In this document: piece after piece, positions 1 to 8,470 of the stretch
Numbering within the stretch: the stretch's first letter is position 1
Layout: the number at the start of each line of letters is the position of its first letter
DNA from: Achromobacter denitrificans NBRC 15125
GTDB lineage: Bacteria > Pseudomonadota > Gammaproteobacteria > Burkholderiales > Burkholderiaceae_B
Reading direction: 5' to 3'
DNA: 64,000 nt
Assembly: GCF_001571365.1 (NCBI RefSeq)
Contig: NZ_BCTQ01000010.1
Span: 1-64,000, forward strand
The notes under the pieces: generated by a model
Told to the model about the DNA's origin: nothing
Databases searched by the model: none
What the model saw: only the letters and a program-made list of their open reading frames with translations
Translations under genes and position numbers: made by a program

Positions 1-222
1 GGCATCCTGCGCAGCCTCGCCTACAACGCCGCCACCGCCGCCGCCAGATCAATCACCTTCAAACCCATGTATCAGGCATTGCTCGCCAAAGGCTGGGCAA
101 CCACCCAAGCCTTGAACATCATTGCCAGAAAGCTCTTGCGCATCGCCTTCGGCGTATGGAAATCACGCAAACCCTTCGAGCGAGAACTCTTCCTCGCCAA
201 CCAGGCTTGCGTGAAACCATAG
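1..222 (+). CDS. IS110-type transposase, C-terminal fragment (cut by window edge)
   Basis: Frame 1 is open from the first base to a TAG at 220-222 and encodes the last 73 residues of a protein. The segment ARKLLRIAFGVWKSRKPF near the end is typical of the C-terminus of IS110/IS116/IS902 transposases, DDE-like recombinases that move circular intermediates and leave no long terminal inverted repeats. Codon use is more AT-tolerant than in the neighbours (aaa, tca, att), which fits a mobile element. The rest of the gene lies to the left of the window, so I cannot tell whether the element is intact. Its stop is only three bases from the end of the converging OCD-like gene. Confidence 0.75.
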   Translation, partial: GILRSLAYNAATAAARSITFKPMYQALLAKGWATTQALNIIARKLLRIAFGVWKSRKPFERELFLANQACVKP

Positions 223-225
223 AAT

Positions 226-1173
226 CTACGCATCCGCCTGCCCGTTCACCGCTTCGTACACCAGCGTCGCCAGCGTCAGGTCTTCCAGCGCGCTGCCTAC
301 CGCCTTGAACACGGTGATTTCGCCATCGTCGCGGCGCCCCGGCACCTGGCCCGCGGCAAGCTGGTGCAGGTTGCCGCGGATGCCGGCCGGCGTGAGCACG
401 CCGGCGTCGAAGGCCGACAACAGATCGCCGGACTTGGTGGGCGCCTCATCGGTGTCCACGTAGACGGCGGTGCCGTCGAAGCAGGCCGTATCGGTTTCGC
501 GCATGGCGGGCGTGAAGCTGCCGATCAGGTCCAGGTGCGCGCCCGGGCGCAGCCAGGCGCCCTGGATCAGCGGAACGGTGGACAGGGTGGCGCAGCTGAT
601 GATGTCGGCCTGACGCGTCGCGTCCTCCAGGTCGCCGGCGGCCTGGGCATCGAAGCCCTGCCCGCGCAATTGCCCGGCGAGTTTTTCGGCGCCGGCAGCC
701 CTGACGTTCCAGACCAACACGCGCCGGATCGGCCGCACGCTGCGCATGGCCTGGGCCACCAGGCCGGCGATGCGGCCGGATCCCACGATCAGCAGCGTGT
801 CGGCGTCGGCGCGGGCCAGGTAGTCCGCGCCCAGCGCGGCCGCGCCGGCCGTGCGATAGGCCGTGACCACGTCGCCGTCCACCTGGGCGATCGGCACGCC
901 GGTGGTGGCGCTGTACAGGTTGTACGTGGCATGCAGGCCCGGCAGGCCCTGATGGGTGTTTTCGGGAAAGATGTTGATGATCTTCACGCCGAAATAGCCG
1001 CGATCGCTCCAGGCCGGCATGATCAGCGACGTGCCGTGGGCATTGCCCGACTGGATGGCATGGACGTGGCGCGGCGGCACCGTGGCGCCGTCGCGGAAGG
1101 CGTCGCGCAGGGCGGGAATGACGGCGTCGAAGGACAGGGCGTCGCGGGTCTGGTCTGTGTCGATGAAGCGCAT
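226..1173 (-). CDS. Ornithine cyclodeaminase/mu-crystallin family protein (likely ketimine or pyrroline-2-carboxylate reductase)
   Basis: A 315-residue protein of the OCD/mu-crystallin family, cytosolic NAD(P)-dependent enzymes. The Rossmann nucleotide site GSGRIAG is at about residues 131-137, the conserved FGVKI lysine at 64, and the HATYNLYSATTG segment at 81-92. It has IGSFTPAMRE where true ornithine cyclodeaminases have GGDCPGKTEL. That points to the branch that reduces cyclic imines such as delta-1-pyrroline-2-carboxylate or acts like alanine dehydrogenase, not to ornithine deamination. Length is normal for the family. It lies downstream of the D-carbamoylase on the same strand and may be cotranscribed with it. 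The stop codon lies three bases from the transposase stop, so the extreme C-terminus may be altered by the insertion. The exact substrate is not decided by the sequence. Confidence 0.85.
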   Translation of the reverse strand: MRFIDTDQTRDALSFDAVIPALRDAFRDGATVPPRHVHAIQSGNAHGTSLIMPAWSDRGYFGVKIINIFPENTHQGLPGLHATYNLYSATTGVPIAQVDGDVVTAYRTAGAAALGADYLARADADTLLIVGSGRIAGLVAQAMRSVRPIRRVLVWNVRAAGAEKLAGQLRGQGFDAQAAGDLEDATRQADIISCATLSTVPLIQGAWLRPGAHLDLIGSFTPAMRETDTACFDGTAVYVDTDEAPTKSGDLLSAFDAGVLTPAGIRGNLHQLAAGQVPGRRDDGEITVFKAVGSALEDLTLATLVYEAVNGQADA

Positions 1174-1281
1174 GGGATCCGGGTCCGTCGGTCTGAGAGG
1201 GCTGGGGGCAGTCTAGCAGGACGCCGCCCGCAGCCCTGGCCGCGGGCCGGACTCGGCCGCGATGGCGCGGGCCGCGGTCCG

Positions 1282-2247
1282 TCAGGCCAGATCGATTTGC
1301 GCCACGGGCAGCGGGTCGCCCGCGCCGGTGCGCTCGACGATCAGACGGTAGTGCTGCGGGCTGCGGTGCTTGGCGAAGTTGAAGACGTGGTCGCGGAATG
1401 CCTGGCCCATGCCCAGGTCGATCTTCGCGGTGATCACTTCGTCTTCCTCGCCGCTGGCGCGCGCCACGATCTCGCCCGAGGGCGCCACGATCATCGAGCT
1501 GCCGATCATGTGGTGGCCGTCTTCGTGGCCGCACTTGGCGGCCGCGCCGATCCACACCGCATTCTGGTAGGCGCTGGCCTGCAGCACGATTTCGTGCGTC
1601 GTGGTGCGCAGGTGCGCGGGCTCGTTCCAGTGGATGTTCAGCGACGGCGTGTTGTAGCCCAGCACGATCAGTTCGGCGCTTTGCAGCGACATCACGCGGT
1701 AGGTCTCGGGCCAGCGGCGGTCGTTGCACAGGCACATGCCGATCTTGACGTCGTTGGTTTCCCAGACGCCGAAGCCCAGGTCGCCCACTTCGAAGAATTT
1801 CTTCTCCAGGTGCTGGAACGGCGCGTCGACCTTGTGGTCGGCATGGCCGGGCAGGTGGATCTTGCGGTACTTGCCGATGATCTTCGCGTTGCGGTCGACC
1901 AGGATGGCGGTGTTGAACTGGCGGCCCTCGGGCGTCAGCTCGGCATAACCCAGGTAAAAGCCGATGCCGAGTTCGCGCGCCGTGTCGAACAGCGGCTGCA
2001 CGTCGGCGTTGGGCATGCTTTTTTCGAAGTAGCGCTCCACCGCCTCGGCGTCTTCCATCCAGTAGCGCGGAAAGAAGGTCGTCAGCGCCAGCTCGGGAAA
2101 GACGACGAACTCCGCCTTGCGGGAGGCGGCCTCGCGCATCATCTCGACCAGCCGGCGGACGACGGCCGCGCGGGTATCGGCGAGGTTGACGGCGCCCATC
2201 TGGGCGACCGCCAGGCCCATTTTGCGGGAGGGGGTTGCATGGCTCAC
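1282..2247 (-). CDS. N-carbamoyl-D-amino acid hydrolase (D-carbamoylase), nitrilase superfamily
   Basis: A 321-residue carbon-nitrogen hydrolase that should cleave N-carbamoyl-D-amino acids to D-amino acid, CO2 and ammonia. The catalytic triad is visible: Glu52 in FPELALTTFFP, Lys129 in KYRKIHLPGH, and Cys174 in CLCNDRRWPETYRVM. These motifs, the FQHLEKKFFEVGDLGFGV stretch and the C-terminal HRSPQHYRLI follow the well-studied Agrobacterium D-carbamoylase almost residue for residue, including total length. No hydantoinase or racemase gene is in the window, so the source of the carbamoyl substrate is open. The adjacent OCD-like reductase and the Lrp regulator suggest an amino-acid salvage route. 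A related beta-ureidopropionase activity cannot be excluded. Confidence 0.88.
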   Translation of the reverse strand: MSHATPSRKMGLAVAQMGAVNLADTRAAVVRRLVEMMREAASRKAEFVVFPELALTTFFPRYWMEDAEAVERYFEKSMPNADVQPLFDTARELGIGFYLGYAELTPEGRQFNTAILVDRNAKIIGKYRKIHLPGHADHKVDAPFQHLEKKFFEVGDLGFGVWETNDVKIGMCLCNDRRWPETYRVMSLQSAELIVLGYNTPSLNIHWNEPAHLRTTTHEIVLQASAYQNAVWIGAAAKCGHEDGHHMIGSSMIVAPSGEIVARASGEEDEVITAKIDLGMGQAFRDHVFNFAKHRSPQHYRLIVERTGAGDPLPVAQIDLA

Positions 2248-2505
2248 GATGTAAATCTCCTGGTGTTCTTATCGCGCGGATGGCGGCGGGCAGGACGGAA
2301 AGCGCAAGCATGCATGGGCGGGGGAAAATCCGATACCGCGTCCGGGCCGGCCGGCGCCCGCCGGACAAGCGCCGGGGCGCGGCGGCAAAACCTTGATTCC
2401 ATGCGGGATTTCGCGGGCGAGGCGATGCCGTCCCGGCGCCATGCATAACGCAGGATCATGGGAGGCATGCAAAGTTTTATATAGGGTTTCCCCGTAGCCC
2501 GGGGC

Positions 2506-2931
2506 TCAGAGCGCCTTGAAGGTCTTGAGATGGATGCTGGTCTCGGTGGCCGCGATGCCCTTGAGGGTGCGCAGCCGGTCCAGCACCTCGGACAGCTCAT
2601 CGATGGTGGGCACGCGCAATTCGGCCAGCAGGTCCCAGCGGCCGTTGGTGTCGTGCAGGCCCGCCACGCTGGGCTCGCCCATGAGCAGGTTCACGATCTT
2701 GCGCGTTTCGTGGCCTTCCACGGCGATGCTCATCCACGCGACGATGTCCTCGGTTTCCACATCCGGGCGCAGGCGCACGGTATAGCCGAGGATGAGTCCC
2801 CGCTCCTCCAGTTTCCGGATGCGGTTGTCGATGGTGCCGCGCGAGACGTCCAGTTTCTTCGCGAGCGTGGCGACGGACAGGCGGGCATTGGCGCGCAACA
2901 GGCCCAACAGGTTCTGATCTAGCGTGTCCAT
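2506..2931 (-). CDS. Lrp/AsnC family transcriptional regulator
   Basis: A 141-residue regulator with an N-terminal winged helix-turn-helix (residues about 1-60, with LSVATLAKKLDVSRGTIDNRIRKLE as the recognition part) and a C-terminal RAM ligand-binding domain ending in the family-typical ETSIHLKTFKAL. I chose the ATG at 2931, which gives the standard MDTLDQNLLGLLRANARLS start. A TTG 18 bases upstream (2949) would add six residues, and neither start has a clear Shine-Dalgarno sequence. It is divergent from the ornithine cyclodeaminase gene at 3056, and a 15-base inverted repeat lies between them, so it probably controls that gene and itself in response to an amino acid. Confidence 0.9.
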   Translation of the reverse strand: MDTLDQNLLGLLRANARLSVATLAKKLDVSRGTIDNRIRKLEERGLILGYTVRLRPDVETEDIVAWMSIAVEGHETRKIVNLLMGEPSVAGLHDTNGRWDLLAELRVPTIDELSEVLDRLRTLKGIAATETSIHLKTFKAL

Positions 2932-2952
2932 TGTGAAAAGTGCTACCAAGCG

Positions 2953-2967
2953 CTGTCAGAATGACAG
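2953..2967. promoter_or_regulatory. Inverted repeat, candidate Lrp-type operator
   Basis: CTGTCA-GAA-TGACAG is a perfect 6+6 inverted repeat with a three-base spacer in the 125-base divergent gap between the Lrp-family gene and the ornithine cyclodeaminase gene. Its position, 22 bases upstream of the regulator start and about 90 bases upstream of the cyclodeaminase start, fits autoregulation plus control of the divergent gene. That role is inferred from position and symmetry only. Confidence 0.5.
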
Positions 2968-3055
2968 AATCTTAGCGTTTTGTGTGGATTCTTGTCACTA
3001 GGAATTGGTTTGCCCCTCCTCCAGAATTTCTGTTCCATAACTCGGGGAGAAATAA

Positions 3056-4105
3056 ATGACGACGCTGCTTTCCACTTCCGATGTCGCGAAGATCGTGGCC
3101 CTGCAAGGCTCGGAACAGGTTTTTTCCAGTCTGCTGGACTATGTGCTGTCGGACTTTCTTCGATGGCAGGAATTCGACAAGAGCGCGCGGGTGGCCAGCC
3201 ATTCCGCCACCGGCGTGATCGAGCTGATGCCGACCGCCGACAGCGAGTTCTACAGCTTCAAATACGTGAACGGCCACCCCGGCAACCCGCAGGCCGGCCT
3301 CTCGACCGTGATGGCGTTCGGCTCGCTGGCGCGGGTCGAGACGGGCGAGCCGCTGCTGATCAGCGAATTGACCCTCACGACGGCGCTGCGCACCGCGGTA
3401 ACCTCGGCCCTGGCGGCGCGCGCGTTGGCCCGGCCCGGTTCGCGCAAGATGGCCCTGATCGGCAACGGCGCCCAGAGCGAATTCCAGGCGCTCGCCTTCC
3501 ATTACCTCCTGGGCATCGACACCCTGCACGTCTTCGACGTGGACGCAGGCGCCACACGCAAGCTTGAAAACAATCTGGCCTCGGTGCCCGGCTTGCGCGT
3601 GGTGCGCTTCGACAGCACGGCGGACGCCGTGAAGGGCACGGACATCGTCACCACGGTCACCGCGGACAAGGCCTACGCCACCATCCTGACCGCCGACATG
3701 ATCGAACCCGGCATGCACATCAATGCCGTGGGCGGCGACTGCCCGGGCAAGACCGAGCTGCACGCGGACGTGCTGCGCGCCGGGCCGGTGTTCGTGGAAT
3801 ACGAGCCGCAAACGCGGATCGAGGGCGACCTGCAGCAGATGCCGGCCGATTTCGCCGTGACCGAACTGTGGCGCGTGCTGACGGGGCAGAGCGGCGGCCG
3901 CGCGCGCGCCGAAGACGTGACCATCTTCGACTCCGTGGGGTTCGCCCTGGAGGATTTCTCGGCGCTGCGCTGGCTGAGCGATGCCGCCGCCCGGCATGGC
4001 GTGGGCACCCGCATCGAGGTGGCGCCGCGGATGGCCGACCCGAAGAACCTGTTCGGCGTCCTGCCCGCCTTGCGCGCCGTCCAGCCCGCCCTCGCCCGCG
4101 GCTAG
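3056..4105 (+). CDS. Ornithine cyclodeaminase
   Basis: A 349-residue OCD that converts L-ornithine to L-proline and ammonia using bound NAD. The nucleotide site LIGNGAQSEFQ lies near residue 140. The diagnostic NAVGGDCPGKTEL segment carries the catalytic aspartate of the characterised Pseudomonas ornithine cyclodeaminase. This separates it from the shorter OCD-like protein at 226-1173. The start is well supported by GGGGAG at 3045-3050, five bases before the ATG. It is divergent from the Lrp regulator, which probably senses ornithine, arginine or a related amino acid. Confidence 0.9.
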   Translation: MTTLLSTSDVAKIVALQGSEQVFSSLLDYVLSDFLRWQEFDKSARVASHSATGVIELMPTADSEFYSFKYVNGHPGNPQAGLSTVMAFGSLARVETGEPLLISELTLTTALRTAVTSALAARALARPGSRKMALIGNGAQSEFQALAFHYLLGIDTLHVFDVDAGATRKLENNLASVPGLRVVRFDSTADAVKGTDIVTTVTADKAYATILTADMIEPGMHINAVGGDCPGKTELHADVLRAGPVFVEYEPQTRIEGDLQQMPADFAVTELWRVLTGQSGGRARAEDVTIFDSVGFALEDFSALRWLSDAAARHGVGTRIEVAPRMADPKNLFGVLPALRAVQPALARG

Positions 4106-4177
4106 CGCCGCAGCGGGCGGGCCGCAGGCCGCCCGTATACTGGCCCCACTTCTTCTACGCAGAGCAAAGGGGGCTGG

Positions 4178-6061
4178 ATGACGTCCGCTGTTCGTCCGCT
4201 GCGCGCCGGGCTGGTCCTGGCGGCCGCAGCGCTGTTGTCGGGGGCCGGCGTGCCGGCCTCCGCGCAGGACACGGCGGCCGCCGCGGCGGCCCAGGCGCAG
4301 GCGCCGTTGTCTCCCTTCATGCGGCACATGGAGGACGCCCGCGCCCGGATCCGCGACGCCTCCTGGGCCGCCGCCACCGATTCGGCGCGCGCCGCGCTGG
4401 AGGCGGCGCGGCTCAATCGCAACCGCTACGAAATCTTCGACGCCGCGATGCTGCTGCTCAACCTGCTGCAGCGGCAAGGCCTGCACGCCGAAGCCCGCGC
4501 CGTGGCCGAAGCGCGGATCGAGGACTTCAGGGGCCTGGGCGACGACGACGGGATGGCCATCCTGTCGTCGCGGGCGATCGAAGCCGCCATGGCGGCGGGA
4601 GAGGCGCCCGCGGTCGCCCGGCTGCAGGCAGGCCTCATCGAGCGGGCCCGGCCCTATCCCGCGCTCTGGCAGGTGGAATCCGGCCAGCGCCTGCGCTATG
4701 CGCCGGCGGGCCTGTCGATGCCGCTGGTGCAGGAGGGTTGGGCCCTGCTGGGTTTCGAACCGGCCGGCGCGCGCGGCGACGCGGCGCGGCTGGACTATGC
4801 GCGGCGCCTGGATGGCGGCGGGCGCGTCGTGGTGCAGCTGCGCATCGGCTATATGGAGACGCTGCGCGGCCAGGACGGCGCGCAGCGCCTGGCCTGGCTG
4901 GAAAGCACCCGAAGCGAGCCGTACGGCGAGCAGGCCGCGGCGCCCGCCGCGGTGGCGGCGATGCCCGGCCTGCCCTACGAGAATCTGGCGCAGACCAGGT
5001 CCGCGCTGCGTTCCGGCCCCGAAGGCCAGGGCGTGATCGAAGCCGAGTGGTTGGCGGCGCGCGGCGATTGGCGCCTGCAGGTGCAGGCATCCTATCCCGA
5101 GCAGTCGGGGGTCGAGGCGCGGCGAGAGGCGCAGGCGCTGCTCGGCGCCATCGCCTGGGACCAGGAACAGCGCCTCTTCCGCGAGCGGGCGATGTCGGAC
5201 CAGGCCGGCGCCATCGACGCCGAGTGGGCCATGGCGGGAGACTGGCAAGCGGCCGCCGAGCTGGCGCGGGCCGCGCTGCCCGACGCCGCCTTCCCGCAGG
5301 AGATCGCGCGGCTGCATACCGTGATGGGCACCGCCGCCCATGAACGCGGCGCGCTGGACGAGGCCCGCGGCCACTACGACATCGGGCTGGCGGCCTGGGC
5401 TTATGCCGGCAAGGCCTATCACGACGAGGTCCTGTACGAGACCGCGCTGGATCGCGCCGCGGACATCGCCTATCGCCAGGGCCGCGAGGACGAGGCCGTG
5501 GCGCTGAGCAAACGCTATATCGAATGGACGGGCGACCGGGACCGGGCCTGGGCCCTGGCCGAAGACCGGCCCGAACTCCGAAGCGCGCGCACCGGCCAGG
5601 CCTTGCCCCTGCGCATCGGGGATTTCCGCCTCAAGCCGATCGGCCCGAAACGATTTCAGTACGAGGACCTCAGGACCGGAACGTTGCTGGGCCTGTCGGT
5701 GGAGCAGAAGGCAGGCATCGGGGACGAGGCGCTGGAAGGTTCCATGCGTTCCTTCATGCGCGACCAGCTGGGGCTGGAGGCCGGCGGCGTGCAGGCCGTC
5801 GCCTTCGCGCCGCGCTTGCGGGAGGGCGCGACGGGCTCGCTGCACGGCCGGAAATGGGTGTTCGAGGTGGCGCCCCGCCAGGGCGACGGGCGCGCGCTGC
5901 GCCTGGACGGCAAGGCCGAAAACGGCGCCTTGGCGCCGGCCGGCATGGTGTTCTGGATCGTGGACCGGGGAGACAGCCGGTCCATCCTGCGCGCGCCGCT
6001 GGCCGCGGACGGCGGCGGCAACGCGCGCATCGAACAGGTGGCGCAAGCGCTGGCCTGGTGA
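4178..6061 (+). CDS. Secreted TPR-like protein of unknown function
   Basis: A 627-residue protein with a clear Sec signal peptide (arginine at 6 and 9, hydrophobic stretch about 10-25, likely cleavage after ASA-QD near residue 29). The body is rich in alanine and helical, with repeats of the form EARGHYDIGLAAWAYAGKAYHDEVLYETA around residues 390-425. These look like degenerate tetratricopeptide repeats used for protein-protein contact. The C-terminal 150 residues are predicted to be more beta-rich. A ribosome site AGGGGG lies just before the ATG, and a TATACT box sits about 40 bases upstream. I recognise no enzymatic motif. It is a periplasmic protein with no obvious functional partner next to it. 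Confidence 0.7.
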   Translation: MTSAVRPLRAGLVLAAAALLSGAGVPASAQDTAAAAAAQAQAPLSPFMRHMEDARARIRDASWAAATDSARAALEAARLNRNRYEIFDAAMLLLNLLQRQGLHAEARAVAEARIEDFRGLGDDDGMAILSSRAIEAAMAAGEAPAVARLQAGLIERARPYPALWQVESGQRLRYAPAGLSMPLVQEGWALLGFEPAGARGDAARLDYARRLDGGGRVVVQLRIGYMETLRGQDGAQRLAWLESTRSEPYGEQAAAPAAVAAMPGLPYENLAQTRSALRSGPEGQGVIEAEWLAARGDWRLQVQASYPEQSGVEARREAQALLGAIAWDQEQRLFRERAMSDQAGAIDAEWAMAGDWQAAAELARAALPDAAFPQEIARLHTVMGTAAHERGALDEARGHYDIGLAAWAYAGKAYHDEVLYETALDRAADIAYRQGREDEAVALSKRYIEWTGDRDRAWALAEDRPELRSARTGQALPLRIGDFRLKPIGPKRFQYEDLRTGTLLGLSVEQKAGIGDEALEGSMRSFMRDQLGLEAGGVQAVAFAPRLREGATGSLHGRKWVFEVAPRQGDGRALRLDGKAENGALAPAGMVFWIVDRGDSRSILRAPLAADGGGNARIEQVAQALAW

Positions 6062-6088
6062 GCCGCGCCCGCGCTTGCGCCGGGCGTG

Positions 6089-6301
6089 TCAGGCGCGGCG
6101 CGGGGCTTCAACCGGCGGCGTGCCCTCGTGGAACAGCGATTTCAGCTGCGTGCGCAGCTCCGGCGTATCCGTATGCTTGTGCACCGTGGTCGCGTGCTGC
6201 ACGGCCGCTTCCAGCAGTTCGCCTTCGGAATCCGCCGCCAGCGCCACCGAGCAATTCATCTCGCTGGGGTACTCGCGGCAATCGATGTATTTGCGTGTCA
6301 T
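6089..6301 (-). CDS. DUF1059-type small protein
   Basis: A 70-residue cytosolic protein beginning MTRKYIDCREYPSEMNCSV and containing two cysteines in the first 20 residues. This matches the DUF1059 pattern (short proteins with an N-terminal DCRE.P....C motif and a helical tail). A strong ribosome site AAGGAG lies six bases before the ATG at 6301, so the longer reading that starts at 6349 is rejected. No function is established for the family. The gene lies alone, convergent with the upstream TPR-like gene. Confidence 0.75.
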   Translation of the reverse strand: MTRKYIDCREYPSEMNCSVALAADSEGELLEAAVQHATTVHKHTDTPELRTQLKSLFHEGTPPVEAPRRA

Positions 6302-6433
6302 GAACGTCTCCTTGCGCGCAGGCTCGCTGGAGCTTGCGCAATAGGGCATCCGACGCGCGGCGCGGGACGTCCTGGCCGGTGGCGCGTCGCACCGGCCGGG
6401 GCGATGGGAAAAGTATAGATCCGGCCGGGCCGC

Positions 6434-7543
6434 TCAGAAACTGACGCGCTGTTTCAAGGCCGCCGCGATCATGGCGATGTCGATGTCCTTGCCGGGGTTC
6501 TTCAGGCAGAAATCGTGCAGCACGGCCACGTAGGCGTTGCCCAGCAGCTTGGTGATGGCGCCGGCGGTGGTGGCGGCGATGGTGCCGCCCACCGCGCTGC
6601 CCGCGCCGGGGATGAACTTCAGGAGGCCGGACACCACCGAGCGCCCGATCAGCGTGGCGGCGGAGGCGCCCAGCGTGGAGGTCACCAGGGTGGTGATGGC
6701 GGCGGTGTCGAGCTCCATGCCGAACGTGATGCCGATCTTCGCGATCATGCCGACCTGGATGGGCACCAGCGCGAAGGCGTCCGAGAACGGGATGGGGGCG
6801 GCGGCGGCCGAGGCCGCCAGGCCGGCGGCCACGTTGACCTCTATCTCAGCCCGCTTTTTTTTTACTTCCAGGGCCTTCTTGTTGCGGGTCGACAGGGCGT
6901 TGGCGTAAGCGCGCTGCTGCGCTTCGGGGATGTGCAGCGCAGTCACTTCGATCAGCTTGTCCAGGCCCATCGGGGGCAGTTCCGCATCCAGTTCCTCGAT
7001 CCATTCCGGCAGCGCGCGCACCGCCACCGCCTCCCTGGCGCGCGGCAGCAGCTTGCGGGCCTCGTCCAGGAACGCGCTGTTCTTGCGCGCCTTGGTCAGC
7101 ACCGCCACCACCGGAATGCCGGCGTCGGCCAGCATGCCGCACAGCTCGATTTCCGCGTCCTCGACCCGATGGCTGCTGTCCTGGATACATAGCCAGGCGA
7201 CGTGCAGGTGCCGATCCTGGTCGTCGGACGCGGAGCGTTCCCGGATCAGGTCGGCCAGCTCCCGGCGCGAGCGGTCGTAATCGGCGACCTCCAGGCCGCG
7301 GGTGTCGATGATGGTGAGCGGATGCCCGGCCTTGGTGAATTCCTGGGTGGATTGGGTGACGGGCTTGCCCGCGCCGGTCTTGGCCAGCTCGCCGCGAAAC
7401 ACGGCGTTGATCAGCGTGCTCTTGCCCACGCCGGTCTTGCCCGCGACCAGGATATTCACGCGCCCCGCGCCGCGCGTCGCGGTGCTGATGGCATCCGCGA
7501 TCGCATCTTGCAGCTGGGGAGGGTCGTTGCGGGGCAGGCTCAT
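6434..7543 (-). CDS. Era/YcjX-like GTPase with DUF697 domain
   Basis: A 369-residue P-loop GTPase. G1 is GKTGVGKS at residues 35-42, G3 is DTRGLE near 82, and G4 is represented by VLTKAR, which lacks the usual aspartate of NKxD/TKxD. The C-terminal half is rich in small hydrophobic residues (for example AAGLAASAAAAPIPFSDAFA and GAGSAVGGTIAATTAGAI). It resembles the DUF697 membrane-associating domain found after such GTPases. A role in membrane or stress physiology is plausible but not shown. The gene stands alone between the DUF1059 gene and panB on the same strand. Confidence 0.8.
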   Translation of the reverse strand: MSLPRNDPPQLQDAIADAISTATRGAGRVNILVAGKTGVGKSTLINAVFRGELAKTGAGKPVTQSTQEFTKAGHPLTIIDTRGLEVADYDRSRRELADLIRERSASDDQDRHLHVAWLCIQDSSHRVEDAEIELCGMLADAGIPVVAVLTKARKNSAFLDEARKLLPRAREAVAVRALPEWIEELDAELPPMGLDKLIEVTALHIPEAQQRAYANALSTRNKKALEVKKKRAEIEVNVAAGLAASAAAAPIPFSDAFALVPIQVGMIAKIGITFGMELDTAAITTLVTSTLGASAATLIGRSVVSGLLKFIPGAGSAVGGTIAATTAGAITKLLGNAYVAVLHDFCLKNPGKDIDIAMIAAALKQRVSF

Positions 7544-7586
7544 GGGATGGGGGCGTGAACAGTCATGGGGACGATTCTAGCCAGAA

Positions 7587-7618
7587 AACCGCGCGGCCCA
7601 GGCCGGGCCGCGCGCCTT
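7587..7618 (-). terminator. Rho-independent terminator of panB
   Basis: On the minus strand, just after the panB stop, CGCGCGGCCC and GGGCCGCGCG (7605-7614 and 7590-7599 in + coordinates) form a 10-bp GC stem with a five-base loop. GGTTTTC follows, giving a short U run. Position and structure fit an intrinsic terminator. Confidence 0.7.
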
Positions 7619-8470
7619 TCAGGCCTGGGCCGGCGCGCCGTACAGATGCGCCGAATCGGGGAAGGTCCGCGCCCGGACTTCCCCGGCATAGCCCTGCGCC
7701 GCCTGCTGGATGCGGGCGGCCAGGTCGTCGTAGCGCTTCACGAAGCGCGCGGTGCGGTCGAACATGCCCAGCATGTCGTCCACCACCAGCACCTGACCGT
7801 CGCAGCGGACGGACGCGCCGATGCCGATAGTGGGGCAGGCGACGGCGTCGGTGATCGACGCGGCCAGCGGCTCGACGACGCCCTCGATCACCAGGGAGAA
7901 CGCGCCGGCCTCCGCCACGGCGGCGGCGTCGGCGGCGATGCGGGCATACTCCGCCTCGCCCCGGCCGCGCGCGCCGTATCCGCCCAGGATGTTCACGGCC
8001 TGCGGGGTCAGGCCCACGTGGCCCATCACCGGGATGCCGCGGGCCGACAGGTAGGCGACCGTCGGCGCCATGCTCTGCCCGCCTTCCAGCTTGACCGCGG
8101 CCGCGCCGGTTTCCTTCATGACGCGCGCCGCCGACCGGAACGCCTGCTCGGGGCTTTCCTCATAGCTGCCGAAGGGCATGTCCACGACCACCAGCGCCCG
8201 CCGCGAGCCGCGCACCACGGCGGCGCCGTGCGCGATCATCATGTCGAGCGTGACGGGCACGGTGGAAGGCAGGCCATAGATGGTCTGCGCCAGGCTGTCG
8301 CCCACCAGCAGGGCATCGCAATGCGGGTCCAGCAGCTCGGCCATGCGCGCCGTGTAGGCAGTCAGCATCACCAGCGGCTCCTGGCGCTTGCGGGCGCGGA
8401 AAGCGGGGACGCTCATCCGGGGCGTGCTGGCGGTCGCCGCGGCGGCGGACAAGGTGGCGGTCGTAGACAT
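7619..8470 (-). CDS. panB: 3-methyl-2-oxobutanoate hydroxymethyltransferase
   Basis: PanB, 283 residues, transfers a hydroxymethyl group from methylene-tetrahydrofolate to alpha-ketoisovalerate, the first committed step of pantothenate and CoA synthesis. Family motifs run in order: [59 protein letters not shown] with the following GGYGARGRG, and CPTIGIGAS with the buried glycine turn. I chose the ATG at 8470, which has AGAGGA a few bases upstream. An in-frame start at 8674 would add 68 residues rich in arginine and proline that do not belong to the family. panC is not adjacent here. Confidence 0.95.
   Translation of the reverse strand: MSTTATLSAAAATASTPRMSVPAFRARKRQEPLVMLTAYTARMAELLDPHCDALLVGDSLAQTIYGLPSTVPVTLDMMIAHGAAVVRGSRRALVVVDMPFGSYEESPEQAFRSAARVMKETGAAAVKLEGGQSMAPTVAYLSARGIPVMGHVGLTPQAVNILGGYGARGRGEAEYARIAADAAAVAEAGAFSLVIEGVVEPLAASITDAVACPTIGIGASVRCDGQVLVVDDMLGMFDRTARFVKRYDDLAARIQQAAQGYAGEVRARTFPDSAHLYGAPAQA

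Noticed and set aside
364-2448. Plus-strand frame of 694 codons opposite the OCD-like and D-carbamoylase genes
   Set aside because: Antisense to two genes with catalytic motifs; no recognisable domain.
4131-4142. GTATAC hexamer before the TPR-like gene as a sixth regulon site
   Set aside because: Only the TATACT minus-10-like core matches; it lies far from the GntR locus and lacks the AATG extension.
2972-6046. Minus-strand frame of 1024 codons opposite the cyclodeaminase and TPR-like genes
   Set aside because: It is antisense to two well-supported genes, its composition is Arg/Gly/Gln/His-rich as expected of a GC-rich shadow, and no domain can be recognised.
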